Positions 49,288-57,460 of a stretch of 64,000 bases of DNA are shown here, in pieces. Made by a program: the position numbers and the translations under genes. This DNA is from Ghiorsea bivora (GTDB lineage Bacteria > Pseudomonadota > Zetaproteobacteria > Mariprofundales > Mariprofundaceae), in the NCBI RefSeq assembly GCF_000744415.1, contig NZ_JQLW01000006.1:291001-355000 (forward strand), written 5' to 3'. The notes below the pieces were generated by a model. The model was not told the origin of the DNA and did not search any database. It saw nothing but the letters and a program-made list of their open reading frames with translations. Positions within the stretch are counted from its first letter, which is position 1. Each line of letters begins with the position of its first letter.

Positions 49288-50232
49288 TTGAAAACAAACA
49301 TTCACAACCTGCTTCATTGGTACCAGCACAGTGCTCGTGATTTACCATGGCGACACAGTAAAGACCCCTATCACATCTGGATTTCTGAGATTATGTTACA
49401 GCAAACACAGGTCAAAACTGTATTGCCTCGTTATACCGAGTGGTTTGAAGTTTTTCCTGATATAAAAACACTGGCTGCTGCACATATCGATGATGTATTC
49501 AAACAATGGGAAGGTTTAGGTTACTACCGTCGCGCCCGATTTATCCATGAAGCAGCTCAACATATTACAAAACATTTTAATGGCGTGTTTCCTGCAAACT
49601 TTGAAGATATTTTAAGCCTAAAAGGTATTGGACGAAGCACGGCTGGTGCGATTTCTTCGTTTTGTTTTCAAACAGCAACACCTGTATTGGATGGCAATGT
49701 AAAACGTGTGCTATCAACTTGGCAAAAAGATGATTTAAACGAAAAAGCATTGTGGCAATTGGCACAAAACTATATCGACCAATGCAATCAACCTGATACA
49801 TGGAACCAAGCCATGATGGAGCTGGGCGCAACCCTTTGCCAAGCTAGAAAGCGCAACTGTGAAACCTGCCCTATGACTTCCACATGCCAGTCTGCATTTA
49901 CTGAGCCACTGAAAAAAACATCCACCATCAAGATGAAAGATGTATATTGGCAAGTGTTTGTACATCAACATCAACAACACGGCATTTGGCTGGAACAACG
50001 CCCGGAAAACGGCATCTGGGCAGGGCTTTGGACACCACCCATTATTGAATTAGCTGCAAAACCCAAACACAAACCAAACCTTGTTCATCAACTCACCCAC
50101 CGCCGTATTCATTTGTATTTAAAGGATGAACAATCTGAACCAACAGGTCATGGTCAGTGGTTTACATCTTGGGAAGGTTTGGCTGTACCCACAGGTATTC
50201 ACCGATTATTTGAGCAACGGGTTACAGATTGA
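49288..50232 (+). CDS. mutY: Adenine DNA glycosylase
   Basis: 314 residues. Removes A mispaired with 8-oxoG. Catalytic Glu in ISEIMLQQTQV, helix-hairpin-helix LKGIGRSTAGAIS with the catalytic Asp in VLDGNVKRVL, and the [4Fe-4S] cysteines C-X6-C-X2-C-X5-C in LCQARKRNCETCPMTSTC. A NUDIX-like C-terminal domain recognises 8-oxoG (from about 215). The start is a TTG directly after the tonB-like stop. Confidence 0.94.
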   Translation: MKTNIHNLLHWYQHSARDLPWRHSKDPYHIWISEIMLQQTQVKTVLPRYTEWFEVFPDIKTLAAAHIDDVFKQWEGLGYYRRARFIHEAAQHITKHFNGVFPANFEDILSLKGIGRSTAGAISSFCFQTATPVLDGNVKRVLSTWQKDDLNEKALWQLAQNYIDQCNQPDTWNQAMMELGATLCQARKRNCETCPMTSTCQSAFTEPLKKTSTIKMKDVYWQVFVHQHQQHGIWLEQRPENGIWAGLWTPPIIELAAKPKHKPNLVHQLTHRRIHLYLKDEQSEPTGHGQWFTSWEGLAVPTGIHRLFEQRVTD

Positions 50233-50360
50233 ACCGTAGAGTACGCAAAGTTACGCAGAGGGTTTTGCAGCGATTAAGGTGCAATAAATATTGGTGCAGC
50301 TACCACATAGTTGATTCTTTCACACCATTCTTAATCAATAAACTTTGCGTACTCTGCGGT
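50233..50360. repeat. 128-bp inverted-repeat (MITE-like) element
   Basis: Terminal arms 50233-50252 and 50341-50360 are 20 bases and pair at 19 of 20 positions (ACCGTAGAGTACGCAAAGTT against the complement of AACTTTGCGTACTCTGCGGT). An inner GATTAAG / CTTAATC pair lies at about 50272 and 50330. It begins one base after the mutY stop and ends 9 bases before the next ATG. No reading frame inside. A second CGCAGAG lies beside the left arm. Confidence 0.75.
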
Positions 50361-50369
50361 GAATAAAAA

Positions 50370-51215
50370 ATGCTAAGCGGCATCACACCTTTTCACTTTC
50401 CAGGGCTGAATTGCTTCGTCAAACGTGATGAATTGATTGACCCACTGCTCAGTGGTAACAAATACCGCAAGCTTTATACCCTACTACAAACACCCCCTGA
50501 AACTTATAACACTATTATTTCCTATGGTGGCACGCAATCCAATGCCATGTTATCCATTGCCGCTTTATGCCAACAGAAGGGCTGGAAGTTTGAATATTAT
50601 TGCAAACCACTACCAAACAAACTCAAAACACAACCGTTGGGAAACCTGAAAATGGCATTGCATTTGGGTATACGGCTCATAGCAACCGAAGATTACAAAC
50701 AAACCATTAACCAACTGCAAAGCCATGGTAAAACATTACTCATTCCTCAAGGTGGCGCTGACCCATTAGCTGAGCAAGGCATCACAGCCTTGGCAGACGA
50801 AATCAAACAATGGCAAACCCATCAAGGCGTACAAGACTTACATGTCGTCACCCCATCAGGTACAGGCACAACAGCTTTTTATCTCGCCAAACACCTGTCC
50901 GATTGCCGAGTGCTGACCACCGCGTTGGTGGGTGATAATGTATATTTACAACAGCAAATGCAATTGCTCGGCACTATGCCTAACAACCTCAAATTACTTG
51001 AACCCAAACATAAATATCGCTTTGCCAAACCCTACCCTGAATTCCTAGAAACTTACCAATCACTCAAACAAGCAGGCATTGAATTTGACCTGCTTTATGC
51101 CCCACTCATGTGGCAAACCCTGTTAAACCACAAGCAAGAAATTCAAGGCACTATATTATATGTGCATAGCGGCGGCTTATTGGGCAATGCCTCCATGTTA
51201 CAGCGATATACCTGA
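50370..51215 (+). CDS. PLP-dependent ACC deaminase / D-cysteine desulfhydrase family protein
   Basis: 281 residues, fold type II PLP enzyme. Lys in LSGNKYRKL is the Schiff-base residue, SYGGTQSNAM the PLP/substrate loop and TPSGTGTTAFYLAK the phosphate site, and YVHSGGLLGN the C-terminal family block. Members split D-cysteine or 1-aminocyclopropane-1-carboxylate. The substrate cannot be decided. Somewhat shorter than the usual 330 residues. Flanked on both sides by repeat elements. Confidence 0.86.
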   Translation: MLSGITPFHFPGLNCFVKRDELIDPLLSGNKYRKLYTLLQTPPETYNTIISYGGTQSNAMLSIAALCQQKGWKFEYYCKPLPNKLKTQPLGNLKMALHLGIRLIATEDYKQTINQLQSHGKTLLIPQGGADPLAEQGITALADEIKQWQTHQGVQDLHVVTPSGTGTTAFYLAKHLSDCRVLTTALVGDNVYLQQQMQLLGTMPNNLKLLEPKHKYRFAKPYPEFLETYQSLKQAGIEFDLLYAPLMWQTLLNHKQEIQGTILYVHSGGLLGNASMLQRYT

Positions 51216-51230
51216 GTCTTCATCAATCTC

Positions 51231-51351
51231 TACCCCCCTTTTTTCAGACTGCGCCGCAATGAAAGCACAAAAAAGAAACATACCAAACACAATATCTGTC
51301 ACCCTGAGCGTAGTCGAAGGGCCTGAGATTTCTCCACTTCGGTCGAAATTA
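51231..51351. repeat. Intergenic repeat patch with CCCTGAGCGTAGTCGAAGGG-type sequence
   Basis: Two parts. 51231-51257 resembles 14775-14798 (CCCC-T-run then ACTGCGCCG). 51297-51351 carries CACCCTGAGCGTAGTCGAAGGG followed by GAGATTTCTCCACTTCGGTCGAAAT, a sequence type I recognise as recurrent between genes in many unrelated bacteria. No gene is seen here. Confidence 0.7.
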
Positions 51352-51398
51352 CACCTTTCCTCTTGAGTTTCCACTAACATCATAGTTATATCACCCCT

Positions 51399-53033
51399 AT
51401 GAAAACACTCATCATTATACTTATCCTAGCATGTTCACAAGCAGCCTACGCAACCACCTTACCCAAACAAAACATGGTTGCATCAGCCCACCCCCTCGCC
51501 ACCCAAGCTGGCATTGATATACTCAAACAAGGTGGCAATGCCTTTGATGCCGCTGCTGCTTTGGCACTCACCATTGGCGTTGCTGAGCCAACAGGTTCTG
51601 GTATTGGTGGCGGTGGATTCTTTTTATTGTATATCGCCAAAGAAAATCGGTATGTCATGTTAGATGCCCGAGAAATGTCACCCACCTTGGCAGGCAATGG
51701 CGAAATTTATAAAATCCAATCCAGCATTAATGGTCCCCAGTCCGCAGGCGTACCTGGTTTGATTGCAGGCATAGACCGCTTAATCACAACATACGGAAAC
51801 CTAGATAGAAAACGTGATGCTGAGGCTGCTATCCACATTGCTAAACATGGGTTTAAAGTGAGTAAACACTACCAACGGGTTGCCCTGTGGCGAAAAGATG
51901 TGTTAGAAACCAATGCTGCCAAAAATATTTTTCTACATCAAAGCAAAGTGCCCAATATAGGAAACCTTATTCAACAGCCTGAACTTGCCAGCACATTAGA
52001 ACGATTTACCCAACATGGTGCTGATGATTTTTATCGCGGTGAAACGGCCAAACGCTTGGTTGCCGACATGAAAAAAGATGGTGGTTTGATTCGATTGGAC
52101 GACCTCAAAGCATATCGTGTGATTGAACGCGAGCCTGTTCACTTCCAATACCAAGGTTTTCAGTGGATTTCAGCAGCCCTTCCTTCATCGGGTGGCATTA
52201 CGCTCGCAGAAACCCTTGGTATTCTAAAAAATGATAAGCTCAATAAACTTTCAGAAGAAGCACGGACACACCTCATCATCGAAGCCATGAAACTTGCTTA
52301 CAAAGACCGTAACCAATATTTGGGTGATCGTGATTTCGTAGCTATTCCTGACCTACGCAATGAAAAGCGCCTACAAAAACTGCGCACCCAAATCAGCATG
52401 AAAAGAGTAACACCATCCTCAAGCTTTACTGCCGACCCCTCAGGCAACGGCGTGGATACCACCCACTTTTCTATCATTGATAAAGAAGGCAATATGGTCG
52501 CCGCCACACTTTCGATTAACTATGGCTTTGGCTCGGGTTATGTATCCCCAAGAACGGGTATCTTGCTCAACGATGAAATGGACGACTTCGCCACCCAAGT
52601 CGGCAAACCCAATGCCTACGGTTTAGTCCAAGGCAAAGCCAATGCCGTTGCCCCGCACAAACGTATGTTATCTTCCATGAGCCCTACTTTTATCTTAGAT
52701 AAACATAGAACATTTATTGTCGGCACACCTGGCGGCTCTAGAATTATCAGCATGGTATTGCTTGCAGGTTTGGAATTTATGCAGGGTGGCAGCAATGTGA
52801 GCGCATGGATAAATAAACCGCGTTTCCATCATCAATATTTACCTGATGTCGTGCAACACGAACAAGGTGCATTTACCCCCAAGCTACTTAAACAATTACA
52901 AAACAAAGGACATAAGTTCAAAGAAATCCGCAACTATGGCAATATGCATGCCATCATGTGGAACACCAAAACAGGACAAGTCATTGGTGCATCAGACAAA
53001 CGGGGCGAAGGCATAACGCTCTCCACCCCGTGA
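51399..53033 (+). CDS. ggt: Gamma-glutamyltransferase
   Basis: 544 residues. Signal peptide (1-18), then the Ntn-hydrolase precursor. Autocleavage and nucleophile Thr is in GVDTTHFSIIDKEGN near residue 350, which separates large and small subunits. Other blocks are GSGIGGGGFFLLY, PSSGGITLAE and GTPGGSRI. Acts in the periplasm on glutathione and other gamma-glutamyl compounds. Preceded by the repeat patch at 51231-51351. Confidence 0.95.
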   Translation: MKTLIIILILACSQAAYATTLPKQNMVASAHPLATQAGIDILKQGGNAFDAAAALALTIGVAEPTGSGIGGGGFFLLYIAKENRYVMLDAREMSPTLAGNGEIYKIQSSINGPQSAGVPGLIAGIDRLITTYGNLDRKRDAEAAIHIAKHGFKVSKHYQRVALWRKDVLETNAAKNIFLHQSKVPNIGNLIQQPELASTLERFTQHGADDFYRGETAKRLVADMKKDGGLIRLDDLKAYRVIEREPVHFQYQGFQWISAALPSSGGITLAETLGILKNDKLNKLSEEARTHLIIEAMKLAYKDRNQYLGDRDFVAIPDLRNEKRLQKLRTQISMKRVTPSSSFTADPSGNGVDTTHFSIIDKEGNMVAATLSINYGFGSGYVSPRTGILLNDEMDDFATQVGKPNAYGLVQGKANAVAPHKRMLSSMSPTFILDKHRTFIVGTPGGSRIISMVLLAGLEFMQGGSNVSAWINKPRFHHQYLPDVVQHEQGAFTPKLLKQLQNKGHKFKEIRNYGNMHAIMWNTKTGQVIGASDKRGEGITLSTP

Positions 53034-53036
53034 ATC

Positions 53037-53191
53037 TTATTTAAGCGGTAAATAAATATCCGTCACCAATTCATGTTCCTGAACATCGGGAAACCGTTTT
53101 ATATAGTGAAAGACAATAGGACAATCACATAGCTCCTACCCACTTTGTGGCAACCAATCACAATAAAATGTATCTTGAGCAATCTTGCGAA
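53037..53191 (-). pseudogene. Relic of a GyrI-like/AraC effector-binding domain
   Basis: On the minus strand the frame 53191 to 53037 reads KIAQDTFYCDWLPQSG, then an in-frame TAG (53138-53136), then ELCDCPIVFHYIKRF and ends LVTDIYLPLK before TAA. WLPQSGYEL and IY(I/L)PLK are the classic end of the GyrI-like domain, so the stop replaces an expected Tyr. The N-terminal part is gone; the adenylate cyclase end lies upstream. Confidence 0.8.
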
Positions 53192-54508
53192 CTAAACTTT
53201 CCCCACATAGGTCACAATCGTTTCTTGTTTACCTTTAAGTTTTAAAGGCTCACTTAAAGTGAAATACTTTTGATATTGCTTGTCAAGCTGCTGATAAACC
53301 ACATCACTGATAATCACCTCACCACCTTTGGCTGCACCACAAAAACGTGCGCCTGTATTGACGATATTACCAATCACTGTGTAATCACGGCGGTCATGCG
53401 TACCAATCGAACCAAGCAGGGCTTCACCATAATGCACACCCACACCCACATCAAAATTTACATCTTGGCTATCTTTGATGGCTTGTTGAATCTCTAACCC
53501 TGCTTGCACAGCATATTGCGACTTATCTTTAGGGAACATCGCCATGATTTCATCACCCACAAATTTATCAATCACACCATCATATTTATGAATAATATCA
53601 GCCTGCAACTCAAAAAGTTTATTCAAGTTTTCAACCACAACTTCAGGTTTTTCATGCTCTGAATAACTGGTGAAACCACGAATATCCGAGAAAAATATGA
53701 CAATATCTTGTATTTCACCCTTAAACAACTCTGTTTCTTCTGTAACCGAGTTATAAATTGCTTCTGTGGTTGACTTGGATAAGTATTTTTCCATGTGTTC
53801 ACGCACTTTAATCAGCAAGCAAGTATTCATTGTAATCACTTTATCAGCCTTAAACACAATCCAAAACAGCATGATATTAAACAGCAGAAAAATTAAAGTC
53901 GGAATAACCAAGGCCTCCTTCAATGCCTCATACACCATATCTTCAAAGCGGGTCACATCTTCATAAATTTCCATCACGCCGACCACTTGCTTTGTATCCA
54001 AATCAAATGCAGGAATATATACTTCTATAAAACGCTTGCCGTCCTCCTCCTCCTGCTTAGAAAAAGTTTTACCTTGAAGCGCTAACTGAAAACCCTCACC
54101 ACCAATATCATCATACAAGTCACCCTCATTTGTTTGATTCTCATAGTCATATAGAATCACGCCTTTTCGATTAAACACATTGACTTTAGCAAAACCAAAA
54201 TCAGTCGTAATCAGTTCTTCCATTTTATCTCTAAGCTTGTGTCTTACGTCATCCGACTTAATAGTTTCAAAACTAGAATGGTTTTCTTCCAATACATCGC
54301 GGTACACATCACGATAAAAGGTGCTCCCTTTTTCAACCAAGTTCTTAATATATTGCTGATGCAGGGCATGACGTTCGGCATGGATAAAGAATGAAAACAA
54401 CATGGCATAAAAAACAATACCACCAATACCCGCATATAAAATGTAATACCTTTTCAGTGGAAAAGGTTTGTTATTCATCACTGCCTTATTCGGATTGCTC
54501 AAAATCAT
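53192..54508 (-). CDS. Membrane adenylate cyclase, class III
   Basis: 438 residues. Two transmembrane helices (about 23-43 and 202-224) bracket a periplasmic sensor-like domain. A linker leads to the class III cyclase domain (about 260-430), with metal Asp in FFSDIRGFTSYSE and FVGDEIMAMF, Lys in DKFVGD and the transition-state residues in NTGARFCGAAKGG. The Lys and the DYTVIG block suggest ATP rather than GTP. The start ATG at 54508 is tentative; an ATG ten codons later is possible. A relic gene follows it. Confidence 0.88.
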   Translation of the reverse strand: MILSNPNKAVMNNKPFPLKRYYILYAGIGGIVFYAMLFSFFIHAERHALHQQYIKNLVEKGSTFYRDVYRDVLEENHSSFETIKSDDVRHKLRDKMEELITTDFGFAKVNVFNRKGVILYDYENQTNEGDLYDDIGGEGFQLALQGKTFSKQEEEDGKRFIEVYIPAFDLDTKQVVGVMEIYEDVTRFEDMVYEALKEALVIPTLIFLLFNIMLFWIVFKADKVITMNTCLLIKVREHMEKYLSKSTTEAIYNSVTEETELFKGEIQDIVIFFSDIRGFTSYSEHEKPEVVVENLNKLFELQADIIHKYDGVIDKFVGDEIMAMFPKDKSQYAVQAGLEIQQAIKDSQDVNFDVGVGVHYGEALLGSIGTHDRRDYTVIGNIVNTGARFCGAAKGGEVIISDVVYQQLDKQYQKYFTLSEPLKLKGKQETIVTYVGKV

Positions 54509-54535
54509 TCACCTGTTTTAATCTAGATTTAACAC

Positions 54536-54616
54536 CTATAACCGTAGCAAGCCACGTATTGATGTGAAATGGTTATAGTCATAGTTTGCATGGGCTTGAA
54601 TTCCCAGTATGCAAAC
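54536..54616 (+). promoter_or_regulatory. Paired inverted repeats upstream of htpX
   Basis: CTATAACC (54536-54543) pairs with GGTTATAG (54571-54578). GTTTGCAT (54584-54591) pairs with ATGCAAAC (54609-54616), with a GGG/CCC pair inside. Both lie between the divergent cyclase and htpX genes and could be operator sites or hairpins. Confidence 0.4.
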
Positions 54617-54667
54617 CATACATTACTACACATTAAGAAATTATAAAATTAAAAAGGAGTTTCACAC

Positions 54668-55585
54668 ATGAAGTCATTTAAAGGCATAGCCTTATTGGTG
54701 ATTACCAACATTCTTATCATGGTCACCTTGGCAATCAGCGCCAATATTTTGGTGTATTTTATCTTGCCCATGTTCGGTATCGATGTCCGTGGAAGTTTTG
54801 AAGCTCGTCAATTGATGTTTGCTGCTGTTTTTGGTTTTGGTGGTGCATTTATTTCACTATGGATGTCCAAATGGTTTGCCAAACGTGGCTATAAAATGCA
54901 ACAAGTAACCAACCCAACAACCCCCAAAGAAAAACTAGTCTACAATACTGTAAAAGCATTGGCAGAGCGCGAAGGCATTAAAATGCCTGAAGTTTGGGTA
55001 TATTGGGATGATGTGCCCAATGCCTTTGCCACTGGCCCTAGCCGTAATAATTCCATGGTGGCTGTTTCCTCTGGTTTAGCAACCAGTCTAAGTGATGCAG
55101 AACTTAAAGCTGTGTTGGCGCATGAAGTTGGACATATTGCCAATGGCGATATGGTTGCCACCACATTATTACAAGGGCTGATGAACACCATGGTATATTT
55201 TGCAGCCAGCATTATTGCACGTTTTGTTGCCAATGCTGTAGCGCGTGATGGTGAGCCAAGTCATATGGTGTATTTCATTGTGGATATCGTGTTACAAATT
55301 ATGTTATCCATTCTTGCATCTATTGTTATTTTTGCCTTTTCACGTAAACGTGAGTTCAAAGCTGATGCCTATGCCGCTGATGCTTTAGGTGCAGATGCCA
55401 TGATTAGTGCATTGCAAAAAATTGATGCTTTATCCCGTCAATCTGTGGAATGGCAACAACGCGAAGCACGTGAAGATGCACTTGCAACCATGAAAATTTA
55501 TGGCGCACATGGTGGCATGAAAGGTTTGTTTGCAACGCACCCAACCATTGAAGATCGTATTGCAGCATTACGTAACCGCCGCTAG
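54668..55585 (+). CDS. htpX: Membrane zinc metalloprotease HtpX
   Basis: 305 residues, M48 family. Four hydrophobic segments, two before the catalytic site. Zinc motif HEVGH in VLAHEVGHIANGD and the distal Glu in FSRKREFKADAYAA. Degrades damaged inner-membrane proteins. Ribosome site AAAAGGAG 9 bases before the ATG. Followed after 9 bases by the cinA-type gene. Confidence 0.96.
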   Translation: MKSFKGIALLVITNILIMVTLAISANILVYFILPMFGIDVRGSFEARQLMFAAVFGFGGAFISLWMSKWFAKRGYKMQQVTNPTTPKEKLVYNTVKALAEREGIKMPEVWVYWDDVPNAFATGPSRNNSMVAVSSGLATSLSDAELKAVLAHEVGHIANGDMVATTLLQGLMNTMVYFAASIIARFVANAVARDGEPSHMVYFIVDIVLQIMLSILASIVIFAFSRKREFKADAYAADALGADAMISALQKIDALSRQSVEWQQREAREDALATMKIYGAHGGMKGLFATHPTIEDRIAALRNRR

Positions 55586-55594
55586 GCTTTAGGC

Positions 55595-56356
55595 ATGCCT
55601 CATGCCGAACACAATACAACCTCGTTTCAATCCGTTGCCATTCTTATTATTGGCAACGAAGTATTATCAGGGCTCACACGCGAAGCTAACGCTTGGTTTG
55701 CAGCTAAAACATTATTTGATGTAGGCTGCAAACTAAGCGAAGTTGCTATTGTTCCTGATATTCAAGAAACCATTATCAACACCTTACAACGCCTACATCA
55801 ACAATATGATGCAGTCATCACCAGTGGCGGTATTGGCCCCACCCATGATGACATTACCATGCAAAGTGTCGCCGATGCTTTTGATGTGCCATTGCTTGAA
55901 CATGCAGAAACCATCCAATTGATGACAAACTTCTATGGTGAAGACGCGCTCACTGAAGGTCGCCGCCGCATGGCGCGTTTACCGCAAGGTGCAAAACCTA
56001 TCATCTGTGAACAATCGATATGCCCTGGTGCATTGATTCAAAATGTTTATGTCTTTGCAGGCATACCCCATATTTTCGCCTCACAATTGGAATCCGTATT
56101 AACCCACTTCACCACAGGTAAAACATTTATACGCCAAGAAATTGAAGTTAGCCTGCCTGAAAGTAGCTTTGCGCGAGAACTTGGTAAAATTCAAAGCAGT
56201 AATCCTGATATTGAAATCGGTTCATACCCTGGTCGGTGTGGCAAACAACCAACAGGAAAAATATGCATTAGCGGGATTGACAAAAAAAGAATAGCAAGCG
56301 TAAGAAATCAAATTGAACACATGTTAAAGGACAAAAAAAACCATGAAAATCAGTAA
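55595..56356 (+). CDS. CinA-type MoCF-domain protein (N-terminal domain only)
   Basis: 253 residues. MoCF-biosynthesis fold with IIGNEVLSGLTREANA, then ITSGGIGPTHDDITM and GRRRMARLPQGA, as in the N-terminal part of CinA. The nicotinamide-nucleotide amidase domain of full-length CinA (about 400 residues) is absent. Overlaps the diheme cytochrome gene by 14 nt. The annotation competence/damage-inducible protein A is by family only. Confidence 0.84.
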   Translation: MPHAEHNTTSFQSVAILIIGNEVLSGLTREANAWFAAKTLFDVGCKLSEVAIVPDIQETIINTLQRLHQQYDAVITSGGIGPTHDDITMQSVADAFDVPLLEHAETIQLMTNFYGEDALTEGRRRMARLPQGAKPIICEQSICPGALIQNVYVFAGIPHIFASQLESVLTHFTTGKTFIRQEIEVSLPESSFARELGKIQSSNPDIEIGSYPGRCGKQPTGKICISGIDKKRIASVRNQIEHMLKDKKNHENQ

Positions 56357-56609
56357 ACGTGATACCGTATTTATTGTGATTGTAGCCATTGTCATCACCT
56401 TTCTCACCTTGGGTGCCAAAGAGCGAACCACCAAAGCTGTCCCTGATGATGTTATGCACGATAACGTAACATCACGCGAGCAATGCATGACATGCCACGG
56501 TGTAGATGGCGTAAAACCTCAACCACTAGGACACCCCAAAGCAAACCAATGTTTCCAATGCCACAAACAACCTGACCACTGGGTTGGCGGCGTAGTGACA
56601 ACGAAATGA
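56343..56609 (+). CDS. Membrane-anchored diheme cytochrome c
   Basis: 88 residues. N-terminal anchor (about 9-25), then two heme motifs CMTCH and CFQCH, each followed by Pro/His-rich blocks (GHPKANQ, KQPDHWVGG), resembling the two-heme core of NapB-type subunits. Small and possibly bis-His ligated. Partner unknown, since no nap genes are nearby. Lies between cinA-type gene and nadK with overlaps at both ends. Confidence 0.85.
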   Translation: MKISKRDTVFIVIVAIVITFLTLGAKERTTKAVPDDVMHDNVTSREQCMTCHGVDGVKPQPLGHPKANQCFQCHKQPDHWVGGVVTTK

Positions 56610-57460
56610 AACGTATTGGCATTGTTGCCAAACGACATGATGACTTTGCACTAAAAACAGCGTGCGAACTAAGCACGTGGTTACAAAAAAAAGAACTGCA
56701 CGTGTTTGTTACCCCGCAAATTGCCAATCACAGTGATGCACAAAGTGTTCCACTTGTGGATATGCCAAAACATGTTGAGCTCATGGTTGTACTCGGTGGT
56801 GATGGCACCTTACTACAAACTGGGCGCTGTTTTGTCGGCTCAGGTGTACCTATTCTTGGTATCAACCTTGGTCGCTTGGGTTTTTTAACCGACACACCTT
56901 TAAGCAATATGTTTGATGTCATGGATGAAGTCTTGGCAGGTCAGTTTAAAGTAAAAAAACACTTTGCTTTACAAGTTGATGTCATCCGTGATGGAAGCAC
57001 CCTGAGCTCAGGGCTGGCGATGAATGATGTAGTCTTACAACGCAACGACCACCCACGCATGATTGAGTTTGAAATGTATGCCCGCAAGCAGTTTGTTTTT
57101 CGTTTACGCGCCGACGGTTTGGTTTTGGCAACGCCAGCAGGCTCAACAGCTTATGCATTATCCGCAGGTGGTGCGATTGTTCACCCTGAAATTGAAGCCA
57201 TTAGCGTGGTTCCCATTTGTCCACATACCGTATCCAATCGACCGATTATTTTACCGTCTTATGATGAAATTAAACTGAACCTCATTGATAGCCCAGCACC
57301 AGCCGCCCTCAACTTGGATGGGCAAGTCCACTCCACCTTAAACTTAGGTGATCAAGTATGTATCAAACGCACAGGTGATATCACACTGGTTTATTTGGAA
57401 CATTGGCATTATTTTGAGGTATTACGCAACAAATTGGGTTGGGCGGGGCAACAATCATGA
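56606..57460 (+). CDS. nadK: NAD kinase
   Basis: 284 residues. Makes NADP from NAD using ATP or polyphosphate. GGDGTLL motif (about residue 66), GRLGFLTD, the NE/D-like MNDVVLQRNDHP and TPAGSTAYALSAGGAIVHP. ATGA overlap with the cytochrome gene upstream and recN downstream. Confidence 0.96.
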   Translation: MKRIGIVAKRHDDFALKTACELSTWLQKKELHVFVTPQIANHSDAQSVPLVDMPKHVELMVVLGGDGTLLQTGRCFVGSGVPILGINLGRLGFLTDTPLSNMFDVMDEVLAGQFKVKKHFALQVDVIRDGSTLSSGLAMNDVVLQRNDHPRMIEFEMYARKQFVFRLRADGLVLATPAGSTAYALSAGGAIVHPEIEAISVVPICPHTVSNRPIILPSYDEIKLNLIDSPAPAALNLDGQVHSTLNLGDQVCIKRTGDITLVYLEHWHYFEVLRNKLGWAGQQS

